Shown here piece by piece: positions 1 to 10,600 of a stretch of DNA of 64,000 bases. How positions within the stretch are numbered: the first letter of the stretch is position 1; every line of letters starts with the position of its first letter. The translations under genes were made by a program, and so were the position numbers. Below the pieces are notes generated by a model that saw nothing but the letters and a program-made list of their open reading frames with translations, had not been told where the DNA came from and made no database searches. The DNA comes from Euonymus europaeus (Eukaryota > Streptophyta > Magnoliopsida > Celastrales > Celastraceae), in NCBI GenBank assembly GCA_963580455.1, contig OY756958.1, positions 15,140,501-15,204,500 on the forward strand. Reading direction: 5' to 3'.

Positions 1-982
1 TATAAGCTTCCTAGATTATTTCGATGTTAAAACACAAACTTTACAAGACAAATAGACTAAAACTTTAAAAGCTCCTTCATAGAGAGAGTTGAGCAACTTC
101 TAATCATCAAAGTCGCTCGGTGTACACTTTTTATTGTTCTTCTATGTCAAATTTTACGAGTTTATGCTATGTGGATTATTTTGAATCCAAAACCCGAACT
201 TTCTATGACAAATGGACAAAAACATTAAAAGCTCCTCCATAAAGAGCGTTGAGCAACTTCTAAACATCAAAGTCGCTCGGTGTAAACTTTTTATTTCTTC
301 TTCTATGTCAAATTTTAGGAGTATATGCTTCCTGGATTATTTCGATGACAAAACCCCAACTTTCTATGACAAATGGACAAAAACGTTAAAAGCTCCTCCA
401 TAGAGAGAGTTGTGCAACTTCGGACTATCAAAGTTGCTCGGTATACACTTTTTATTGTTTTTCTATGTCAAATTTTATGATTATAAGCTTCCTAGATTAT
501 TTCGATGCCAAAACCCCAACTTTCTATGACAAATGGACAAAACTGTTTAAAGCTCCTCGATAGAGTTATTTGTGCAACTTCGGACTATTAAAGTTGCCCG
601 GTGTACACTTTTTATTGTTCTTCTATGTCAAATTTTACGAGTATAGGCTTCCTAGATTATTTCGATGCCAAAACCCAACTTTCTATGACAAATGGACAAA
701 ACCGTTTAAAGCTCCTCCACAGAGAGAGTTGTGCAACTTCGGACTATCAAAGTTGCTCGGTGCACACTTTTTATTGTTCTTCTATGTCAAATTTTACGAG
801 TATAAGCTTCCTAGATTATTTCGATGCCAAAACCCAACTTTCTATGACAAGTGCACAAAACCGTTTAAAATTCCTCCACAGAGAGAGTTGAGCAACTTCG
901 GACCATAAAAGTTGCTCGGTGTACACTTTTTATTGTTCTTCTATGTCAAATTTTACGAGTATATGCTTCTTGGATTATTTCG

Positions 983-990
983 ATGACAAA
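983..990 (+). other. Scar of a 21-bp deletion between ATGACAAA repeats
   Basis: The intact monomer reads GATGACAAAACC through TCTATGACAAATGG, so it carries ATGACAAA twice, 21 bp apart. Here only one ATGACAAA remains, GATGACAAATGG, which shortens the monomer to about 139 bp. The same scar is at 8,795-8,802 in copy 2 of the 7.5-kb segment. Equivalent intact monomers are at about 11,811 and 21,884. Replication slippage or single-strand annealing between the 8-bp repeats explains it. Confidence 0.85.
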
Positions 991-1827
991 TGGACAAAAC
1001 TGTTTAAAGCTCCTCGATAGAGTGATTTGTGCAACTTCGGACTATCAAAGTTGCTCGGTATACACTTTTTATTGTTCTTCTATGTCAAATTTTACGAGTA
1101 TAAGCTTCCTAGATTATTTCGATTCCAAAACCCTTACTTTCTATGACAAATGGACAAAACCGTTTTAAGCTACTCCATAGAGAGAGTTGAGCAACTTTGG
1201 ACCATAAAATTTGCTCAGTGTACACTTTTTATTGTTCTTCTATGTCAAATTTTATGACTAAAAGCATCCTAGATTATTTCGATGCCTAAACCCCAACTTT
1301 GTATGACAAATGGACGAAACCGTTAAAAGCTCCTACATAGAGAGAGTTGTGCAACTTCGGACTCTCAAAGTTGCTCGGTGTACATTTTTTATTGTTGTTC
1401 TATGTCAAATTTTATGAGTATAACTTCCTAGATTATTTCGATGCCAAAACACCAACTTTACCAGACAAATGGACAAAAACGTTTAAAGCTCCTCCATAGA
1501 GTGAGTTGAGCAACTTCAGACTATCAAAGTTGCTCGGTGTACACTTTTTATTGTTCTTCTATGTCAAATTTTACGAGTATAAGCTTCCTAGATTATTTCG
1601 ATGTTAAAACACCAACTTTACAAGACAAATAGACTAAAACGTTAAAAGCTCTTTCATAGAGAGAGTTGAGCAACTTCTAATCGTCAAAGTCGCTCGGTGT
1701 ACACTTTTTATTGTTCTTCTATGTCAAATTTTACGAGTATATGCTTTGTGGATTATTTTGATGCCAAAACCCAAACTTTCTATGACAAATGGACAAAAAC
1801 ATTAAAAGCTACTCCATAGAGAGAGTT

Positions 1828-1855
1828 GAGCAACTTCGGACTATCAAAGTTGCTC
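1828..1855. other. Conserved dyad symmetry in the satellite monomer
   Basis: GAGCAACTT (1,828-1,836) and AAGTTGCTC (1,847-1,855) are exact reverse complements separated by a 10-nt loop (CGGACTATCA). The same arrangement recurs in monomers with other loops, for example CGGACCATAA and CAGAACATAA, so the arms are kept while the loop varies. Other monomer types carry a weaker form: GTGCAACTT keeps seven pairs, and GAGCAACTT with AAGTCGCTC has one mismatch. The element could form a cruciform, or a hairpin in a transcript. Dyad symmetry is a known feature of several centromeric satellites that lack CENP-B boxes, but a role here is inference. Confidence 0.9.
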
Positions 1856-1987
1856 GGTGTACACTTTTTATTGTTCTTCTATGTCAAATTTTACGAGTAT
1901 AAGCTTCCTAGATTATTTCGATGTGAAAACACCAACTTTACAAGACAAATGGACAAAAAAGTTAAAAGCTCCTCCATAGAGAGAGTT
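1828..1987 (+). repeat. Representative 160-bp satellite monomer
   Basis: This copy shows the typical layout. A 9-bp inverted repeat lies at 1,828-1,836 and 1,847-1,855. The perfect 8-bp palindrome GTGTACAC follows at 1,857-1,864, then a T-rich stretch with ATTGTTCTTC. HindIII AAGCTT is at 1,901-1,906, and the GATTATTTCGATG block follows. A/T tracts then lie at about 1,926-1,929, 1,937-1,939, 1,947-1,949, 1,955-1,960 and 1,964-1,967, before a CTCCTCCATAGAGAGAGTT tail. The next unit starts at 1,988. The start point is arbitrary because the repeat is tandem. The palindrome contains TGTACA and most monomers also contain AAGCTT, so BsrGI and HindIII are predicted to release 160-bp ladders. Confidence 0.95.
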
Positions 1988-4900
1988 GAGCAACTTCTAA
2001 TCATCAAAGTCGCTCGGTGTACACTTTTTAATGTTCTTCTATGTCAAATTTTACGAGTATATGCTTTGTGGATTATTTTGATGCCAAAACCCAAACTTTC
2101 AATGACAAATGGACAAAAACATTAAAAGCTCCTCCATAGAGAGAGTTTTGCAATTTCGGACTATCAAAATTTGTCGATGTACACTTTTTATTGTTATTCT
2201 ATGTCAAATTTTACGAGTATAAGCTTCCTAGATTATTTCGATTCCAAAACCCCAACTTTCCATGACAAATGGACAAAAACCTTTAAAGCTACTCAATAGA
2301 GAGAGTTGAGCAACTTCAGAACATAAAAGTTGCTCGGTGTATACTTTTTATTGTTATTCTATATCAAATTTTACGAGTATAAGCTTCCTAGATTATTTCG
2401 ATGCCAAAAACCCAACTTTCTATGACAAAATGACAAAACCGTTTAAAGCTCCTCCATAGAGTGAGTTGAGCAACTTCGGACTATCAAAGTCGCTCGGTGT
2501 ACACTTTTTGTTGTTCTTCTATGTCAAATTTTACGAGTATATGCTTGCTGGATTATTTTGATGCCAAAACCCCAACCATCAATAAGAAATGAGCAAAACC
2601 GTTAAAAGCTTCTTCATAGTAAGAGTTGAGTAATTCCGTACCATCAAAGTTGCTCATTGTACACTTTTTATTGTTCTTCTAAGTCAAATTTTACTAGTAT
2701 AAGCGTCCTAGATTATTTCGATGCGAAAACCCTAACTTTCTATGACAAATGGAAAAAAACATTAAAAGCTCCTCCATAGAGAGAGTTGTGCAACTTCGGA
2801 CTATCAAAATTGCTCGGTGTACACTTTTTATTGTTATTCTATGTCAAATTTTACGAGTATAAGCTTCCTACATTATTTCGATGCCAAAACCCCAACTTTC
2901 TATGACAAATAGACAAAACCGTTTAAAGCTACTCCATAGAGAGAGTTGAGCAACTTTAGACCGTAAAAGTTGCTCGGTGTACACTTTTTATTGTTCTTCT
3001 ATGTCAAATTTTACGAGTATAAGCTTCCTAGATTATTTCGATGCCAAAACCCCAACTTTCTATGACAAATGGACAAAACCGTTTAAAGCTCCTCCATAGA
3101 GAGAGTTTTGCAACTTCTAATCAACAAAGTCGCTCGGTGTACACTTTTATTAATCTTCTATGTCAAATTTTACGAGTATAAGCTTCCTAGATTATTTCGA
3201 TTGGAAAACCCCAACTTTCTATGACAAATGGAAAAAACCGTTTAAAGCTACTCCATAGAGAGAGTTGAGCAACTTCGGACCATAAAAGTTGCTCGGTGTA
3301 CACTTTTTATTGTTCTTCTATGACAAATTTTACGAGTATAAGCTTCCTAGATTATTTTGATGTTAAAACACAAACTTTACAAGACAAATAGACTAAAACG
3401 TTAAAAGCTCCTTCATAGAGAGAGTTGAGCAACTTCTAATCATCAAAGTCGCTCGGTGTACACTTTTTATTGTTCTTCTATGTCAAATTTTACGAGTATA
3501 TGCTTTGTGGATTATTTTGATGCCAAAAGCCGAACTTTCTATGAAAAATGGACAAAAACATTAAAAGCTCCTCCATAGAGAGCGTTGAGCAACTTCTAAT
3601 CATCAAAGTTGCTCGGTGTACACTTTTTATTTCTTCTTCTATGTCAAATTTTATGAGTATATGCTTCCTGGATTATTTCGATGACAAAACCCCAACTTTC
3701 TATGACAAATGGACAAAAATGTTAAAAGCTCCTCCATAGAGAGAGTTGTGCAACTTCGGACTATCAAAGTTGCTCGGTGTACACTTTTTATTGTTTTTCT
3801 ATGTCAAATTTTACGAGTATAAGCTTTCTAGATTATTTCGATGCCAAAACCCCAACTTTCTATGACAAATGGACAAAACTGTTTAAAGCTCCTCGATAGA
3901 GTGATTTGTGCAACTTCGGACTATTAAAGTTGCCCGGTGTACACTTTTTATTGTTCTTCTATGTCAAATTTTACGAGTATAAGCTTCGTAGATTATTTCG
4001 ATGCCAAAACCCAACTTTCTATGACAAATGGACAAAACCGTTTAAAGCTCCTCCACAGAGAGAGTTGTGCAACTTCGGACTATTAAAGTTGCCCGGTGTA
4101 CACTTTTTATTGTTCTTCTATGTCAAATTTTACGAGTATAAGCTTCCCAGATTATTTCGATGCCAAAACCCAACTTTCTATGACAAATGGACAAAACCGT
4201 TTAAAATTCCTCCACAGAGAGAGTTGAGCAACTTCGGACCATAAAAGTTGCTCGGTGTACACTTTTTATTGTTCTTCTATGTCAAATTTTACGAGTATAT
4301 GCTTCCTGGATTATTTTGATGACAAAACCCCAACTTTCTATGACAAATTGAGAAAAACGTTAAAAGCTCCTCCATAGAGAGAGTTGTGCAACTTCAGGCT
4401 ATCAAAGTTGCTCGGTGTACACTTTTTATTGTTCTTCTATGTCAAATTCTACGAGTATAGGCTTCCTAGATTATTTCGATGCCAAAACCCCAACTTTTTA
4501 TGACAAATGGACAAAACTGTTTAAAGCTCCTCGATAGAGTGATTTGTGAAACTCCGGACTATCAAAGTTGCTCGGTATACACTTTTTATTGTTCTTCTAT
4601 GTCAAATTTTACAAGTATAAGCTTCCTAGATTATTTTGATTCCAAAATCCTTACTTTCTATGACAAATGGACAAAACCGTTTAAAGCTACTCCATAGAGA
4701 GAGTTGAGCAACTTCGGACCATAAAATTTGCTCAGTGTACACTTTTTATTGTTCTTCTATGTCAAATTTTATGACTATAAGCATCCTAGATTATTTCGAT
4801 GCCTAAACCCCAACTTTGTATGACAAATGGACGAAACCGTTTAAAGCTCCTCCATAGAGAGAGTTGCGCATCTTCGGACTATCAAAATCGCTCGGTGTAC

Positions 4901-5028
4901 ACTTTTTATTGTTATTCTATGTCAAATTTTACGAGTATAAGCTTCCTAGATTATTTCGATTCCAAAACCCCAACTTTCTATGACAAATGGACAAAACCGT
5001 TTAAAGCTTCTCCATAGAGTGAGTTGTG

Positions 5029-5050
5029 CAACATTGGACTATCAATGTTG
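5029..5050. other. Variant dyad with paired base changes
   Basis: In this monomer type the stem is CAACATTG (5,029-5,036), loop GACTAT, CAATGTTG (5,043-5,050): eight perfect pairs. In the common type the same positions read CAACTTCG and CAAAGTTG. Relative to the common form, a T:A pair has become A:T by changes in both arms, and a C/A mismatch has become T:A. Related copies lie near 12,522, 22,592, 26,908, 30,101 and 35,538. Copies near 39,687, 42,567 and 46,087 have CAATATTG (one T/G wobble), and copies near 56,326, 60,323 and 60,640 lose only the innermost pair. These monomers also have a run of about 8-11 T after GTGTACA and GGTC in place of GCTC. Confidence 0.88.
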
Positions 5051-7652
5051 GTCGGTGTACATTTTTTTTTGTTATTCTATGTCAAATTTCACGAGTATAA
5101 GCTTCCTAGATTATTTCGATTCCAAAACCCCAACTTTCTATGACAAATGGACAAAAACGTTAAAAGCTCCTCCATAGAGAGAGTTGTGCAACTTCGGACT
5201 ATCAAAGTTTCTCGGTGTACATTTTTTATTGTTGTTCTATGTCAAATTTTGTGAGTATAACTTCCTAGATTATTTCGATGCCAAAACCCCAACTTTCTAT
5301 GACAAATGGAAAAAACCTGTTTAAAGCTCCTCCATAGAGTGAGTTGTGAAACTTCGGAAATCAAAGTTGCTCGGTGTACACATTTTATTGTTCTTCTATG
5401 TCAAATTTTACGAGTATATGCTTGCTGGATTATTTTGATGCCAAAATCCCAACTACCAATAAAAATGAGCAAAACCGTTAAAAGCAACTTCATAGTGAGA
5501 GTTGAGCAATTCCGGACCATCAAAGTTGCTCATTGTACACTTTTTATTGTTCTTCTATGTCAAATACTACGAGTATAAGCTTCCTAGATTATTTCGATGC
5601 CAAAACCCCAACTTTCTATGACAAATGGACAAAACCGTTTAAAGCTCCTCCATAGAGTGAGTTGAGATACTTCAGACTATCAAAGTTGCTCGGTTTACAC
5701 TTTTTATTGTTCTTCTATGACAAATTTTACGAGTTTAAGCTTCCTAGATTATTTCGATGTTAAAATACCAACTTTACAAGACAAATAGACTAAAACGTTA
5801 AAAGCTCCTTCATAGAGAGAGTTGAGCAACTTCTAATCATCAAAATCGCTCGGTGTACACTTTTTATTGTTCTTCTATGTCAAATTTTACGAGTATATGC
5901 GTTGTGGATTATTTTGATGCCAAAACCCAAACTTTCTATGACAAATGGACAAAAACATTAAAAGCTCCTCCATAGAGAGCGTTGTGCAACTTCGGACTAT
6001 CAAAATTGCTCGTTGTACACTTTTTATTGTTGTTCAATGTCAAATTTTACAAGTATAAGCTTCCTAGATTATTTCGATGCCAAAACCCTAACTTTCTATG
6101 AAAAATAGACAAAAACTTTTAAAGCTACTCAATAGAGAGAGTTGAGCAACTTCAGAACATAAAAGTTGCTCGGCGTACACTTTTTATTGTTATTCTATAT
6201 CAAATTTTACGAGTATAAGCTTCCTAGATTATTTCGATGCCAAAAACCCAACTTTCTATGACAAAAGGACAAAACCGTTTAAAGCACCTGCATAGAGTGA
6301 GTTGAGCAACTTCGGACTATCAAAGTTGCTCGGTGTACACTTTTTGTTGTTCCTTCTATGTCATATTTTACGAGTATATGCTTGCTGGATTATTTTGATG
6401 CCAAAACTCCAACTATCAATATGAAATGAGCAACACCGTTAAAAGCTACTTCATAGTGATAGTTGAGCAATTTCGGACCGTCAAAGTTGCTCATTGTACA
6501 CTTTTTATTGTTCTTCTACGTCAAATTTTACGAGTATAAGCTTCCTATATTATTTCGATGCCAAAATCCCAACTTTCTATGAGAAATGGACAAAACCGTT
6601 TAAAGCCCCTCCATAGAGTGAGTTGAGCAACTTCGGACTATCAAAGTTGCTCGGTGTACACTTTTTATTGTTCTTCTATGTCAAATTTTACGAGTATAAG
6701 CTTCCTAGATTATTTCGATGTGAAAACACCAACTTTACAAGACAAATGGAAAAAAACGTTAAAAGCTCCTCCGTAGAGAGAGTTGAGCAACTTCTTATCA
6801 TCAAAGTCGCTCAGTGTACACTTTTTATTGTTCTTCTATGTCAAATTTTACGAGTATAAGCTTCCTAGATTATTTCGATGTGAAAACACGAACTTTACAA
6901 GACAAATGGAAAAAAACGTTAAAACCTCCTCCATAGAGAGAGTTGAGCAACTTCTAATCATCAAAGTCGCTCGGTGTACACTTTTTATTTCTTCTTCTAT
7001 GTCAAATTTTAGGAGTATATGCTTTGTGGATTATTTTGATGCCAAAACCCGAACTTTCTATGACAAATGGACAAAAACAGTAAAAGCTCCTCCATAGAGA
7101 GCGTTGTGCAACTTCGGACTATCAAAATTGCTCGGTGTACACTTTTTATTGTTATTCTATGTCAAATTTTACGAGTATAAGCTTCCTACATTATTTCGAT
7201 GCCAAAACCCCAACTTTCTATGACAAATAGACAAAACCGTTTAAAGCTACTCCATAGAGAGAGTTGAGCAACTTTAGACCGTAAAAGTTGCTCGGTGTAC
7301 ACTTTTTATTGTTCTTCTATGTCAAATTTTACGAGTATAAGCTTCCTAGATTATTTCGATGCCAAAATCCCAACTTTCTATGACAAATGGACAAAACCGT
7401 TTAAAGCTCCTCCATAGAGAGAGTTTTGCAACTTCTAATCAACAAAGTCGCTCGGTGTACACTTTTATTATTCTTCTATGTCAAATTTTACGAGTATAAG
7501 CTTCCTAGATTATTTCGATTGGAAAACCCCAACTTTCTATGACAAATGGAAAAAACCGTTTAAAGCTACTCCATAGAGAGTTGAGCAACTTCGGACCATA
7601 AAAGTTGCTCGGTGTACACTTTTTATTGTTCTTCTATGACAAATTTTACGAG

Positions 7653-10600
7653 TATAAGCTTCCTAGATTATTTTGATGTTAAAACACAAACTTTACAAGA
7701 CAAATAGACTAAAACGTTAAAAGCTCCTTCATAGAGAGAGTTGAGCAACTTCTAATCATCAAAGTCGCTCGGTGTACACTTTTTATTGTTCTTCTATGTC
7801 AAATTTTACGAGTATATGCTTTGTGGATTATTTTGATGCCAAAACCCGAACTTTCAATGAAAAATGGACAAAAACATTAAAAGCTCCTCCATAGAGAGCG
7901 TTGAGCAACTTCTAATCATCAAAGTCGCTCGGTGTACACTTTTTATTTCTTCTTCTATGTCAAATTTTTTGAGTATATGCTTCCTGGATTATTTCGATGA
8001 CAAAACCCCAACTTTCTATGACAAATGGACAAAAACGTTAAAAGCTCCTCCATAGAGAGAGTTGTGCAACTTCGGACTATCAAAGTTGCTCGGTGTACAC
8101 TTTTTATTGTTTTTCTATGTCAAATTTTACGAGTATAAGCTTTCTAGATTATTTCGATGCCAAAACCCCAACTTTCTATGACAAATGGACAAAACTGTTT
8201 AAAGCTCCTCGATAGAGTGATTTGTGCAACTTCGGACTATTAAAGTTGCCCGGTGTACACTTTTTATTGTTCTTCTATGTCAAATTTTAAGAGTATAAGC
8301 TTCCTAGATTATTTCGATGCCAAAACCCAACTTTCCATGACAAATGGACAAAACCGTTTAAAGCTCCTCCACAGAGAGAGTTGTGCAACTTCGGACTATT
8401 AAAGTTGCCCGGTGTACACTTTTTATTGTTCTTCTATGTCAAATTTTACGAGTTTAAGCGTCCTAGATTATTTCGATGCGAAAACCCTAACTTTCTATGA
8501 CAAATGCAAAAAAACATTAAAAGCTCCTCCACAGAGAGAGTTGAGCAACTTCGGACTATCAAAGTTGCTCGGTGTACACTTTTTATTGTTATTCTATGTC
8601 AAATTTTACGAGTATAAGCTTCCTAGATTATTTCGATGCCAAAACCCAACTTTCTATGACAAGTGCACAAAACCGTTTAAAATTTCTCCACAGAGAGAGT
8701 TGAGCAACTTCGGACCATAAAAGTTGCTCGGTGTACACTTTTTATTGTTCTTCTATGTCAAATTTTACGAGTATATGCTTCTTGGATTATTTCGATGACA
8801 AATGGACAAAACTGTTTAAAGCTCCTCGATAGAGTGATTTGTGCAACTTCGGACTATCAAAGTTGCTCGGTATACACTTTTTATTGTTCTTGTATGTCAA
8901 ATTTTACGAGTATAAGCTTCCTAGATTATTTCGCTTCCAAAACCCTTACTTTCTATGACAAATGGACAAAACCGTTTTAAGCTACTCCATAGAGAGAGTT
9001 GAGCAACTTTGGACCATAAAATTTGCTCAGTGTACACTTTTTATTGTTCTTCTATGTCAAATTTTATGACTATAAGCATCCTAGATTATTTCGATGCCTA
9101 AACCCCAACTTTGTATGACAAATGGACGAAACCGTTAAAAGCTCTTTCATAGAGAGAGTTGAGCAACTTCTAATCGTGAAAGTCGCTCGGTGTACACTTT
9201 TTATTGTTCTTCTATGTCAAATTTTACGAGTATATGCTTTGTGGATTATTTTGATGCCAAAACCCAAACTTTCTATGACAAATGGACAAAAACATTAAAA
9301 GCTACTCCACAGAGAGAGTTGAGCAACTTCGGACTATCAAAGTTGCTCGGTGTACACTTTTTATTGTTCTTCTATGTCAAATTTTACGAGTATAAGCTTC
9401 CTAGATTATTTCGATGTGAAAACACCAACTTTACAAGACAAATGGACAAAAAAGTTAAAAGCTCCTCCATAGAGAGAGTTGAGCAACTTCTAATCATCAA
9501 AGTCGCTCGGTGTACACTTTTTAATGTTCTTCTATGTCAAATTTTACGAGTATATGCTTTGTGAATTATTTTGATGCCAAAACCCAAACTTTCTATGACA
9601 AATGGACAAAAACATTAAAAGCTCCTCCATAGAGAGAGTTTTGCAATTTCGGACTATCAAAATTTGTCGATGTACACTTTTTATTGTTATTCTATGTCAA
9701 ATTTTACGAGTATAAGCTTCCTAGATTATTTCGATTCCAAAACCCCAACTTTCTATGACAAATGGACAAAAACCTTTAAAGCTACTCAATAGAGAGAGTT
9801 GAGCAACTTCAGAACATAAAAGTTGCTCGGTGTATACTTTTTATTGTTATTCTATATCAAATTTTACGAGTATAAGCTTCCTAGATTATTTCGATGCCAA
9901 AAACCCAACTTTCTATGACAAAATGACAAAACCGTTTAAAGCTCCTCCATAGAGTGAGTTGAGCAACTTCGGACTATCAAAGTCGCTCGGTGTACACTTT
10001 TTGTTGTTCTTCTATGTCAAATTTTACGAGTATATGCTTGCTGGATTATTTTGATGCCAAAACCCCAACCATCAATAAGAAATGAGCAAAACCGTTAAAA
10101 GCTTCTTCATAGTAAGAGTTGAGTAATTCCGGACCATCAAAGTTGCTCATTGTACACTTTTTGTTGTTCTTCTACGTCAAATTTTACGAGTATAAGCGTC
10201 CTAGATTATTTCGATGCGAAAACCCTAACTTTCTATGACAAATGGAAAAAAACATTAAAAGCTCCTCCATAGAGAGAGTTGTGCAACTTCGGACTATCAA
10301 AATTGCTCGGTGTACACTTTTTATTGTTATTCTATGTCAAATTTTACGAGTATAAGCTTCCTACATTATTTCGATGCCAAAACCCCAACTTTCTATGACA
10401 AATAGACAAAACCGTTTAAAGCTACTCCATAGAGAGAGTCGAGCAACTTTAAACCGTAAAAGTTGCTCGGTGTACACTTTTTATTGTTCTTCTATGTCAA
10501 ATTTTACGAGTATAAGCTTCCTAGATTATTTCGATGCCAAAACCCCAACTTTCTATGACAAATGGACAAAACCGTTTAAAGCTCCTCCATAGAGAGAGTT

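Larger units (their letters stand above)
1..7652 (+). repeat. Segmental satellite duplication of about 7.5 kb, copy 1
   Basis: Base 1 corresponds to 7,653, with the same distinctive GATGTTAAAACACAAAC monomer. Matching landmarks run at offset 7,652 near 212/7,864, at 7,812 near 983/8,795 after an extra monomer in copy 2, and at 7,493 from about 1,646 to the end. The order of rare monomer types is the same throughout, so this is a true segmental tandem duplication and not only general monomer similarity. It holds two occurrences of the GATGTT module (base 1 and 3,337). It also has two monomers (about 1,326-1,645) that copy 2 lacks. Confidence 0.9.

Noticed and set aside
1831..1850. CENP-B box-like sequence (TTCG followed at the right spacing by A)
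   Set aside because: TTCG and the spaced A match, but the essential CGGG part reads AAAG, so it does not meet the box consensus. Plants are also not known to use a CENP-B box.
9190..9564. Longest open frame in the satellite (124 codons, + strand)
   Set aside because: It spans more than two monomers and changes reading phase at each, because 160 is not a multiple of three. The same peptides recur in all three frames across the array. There is no start context or domain, and the matching frames elsewhere are broken by ordinary monomer variants.
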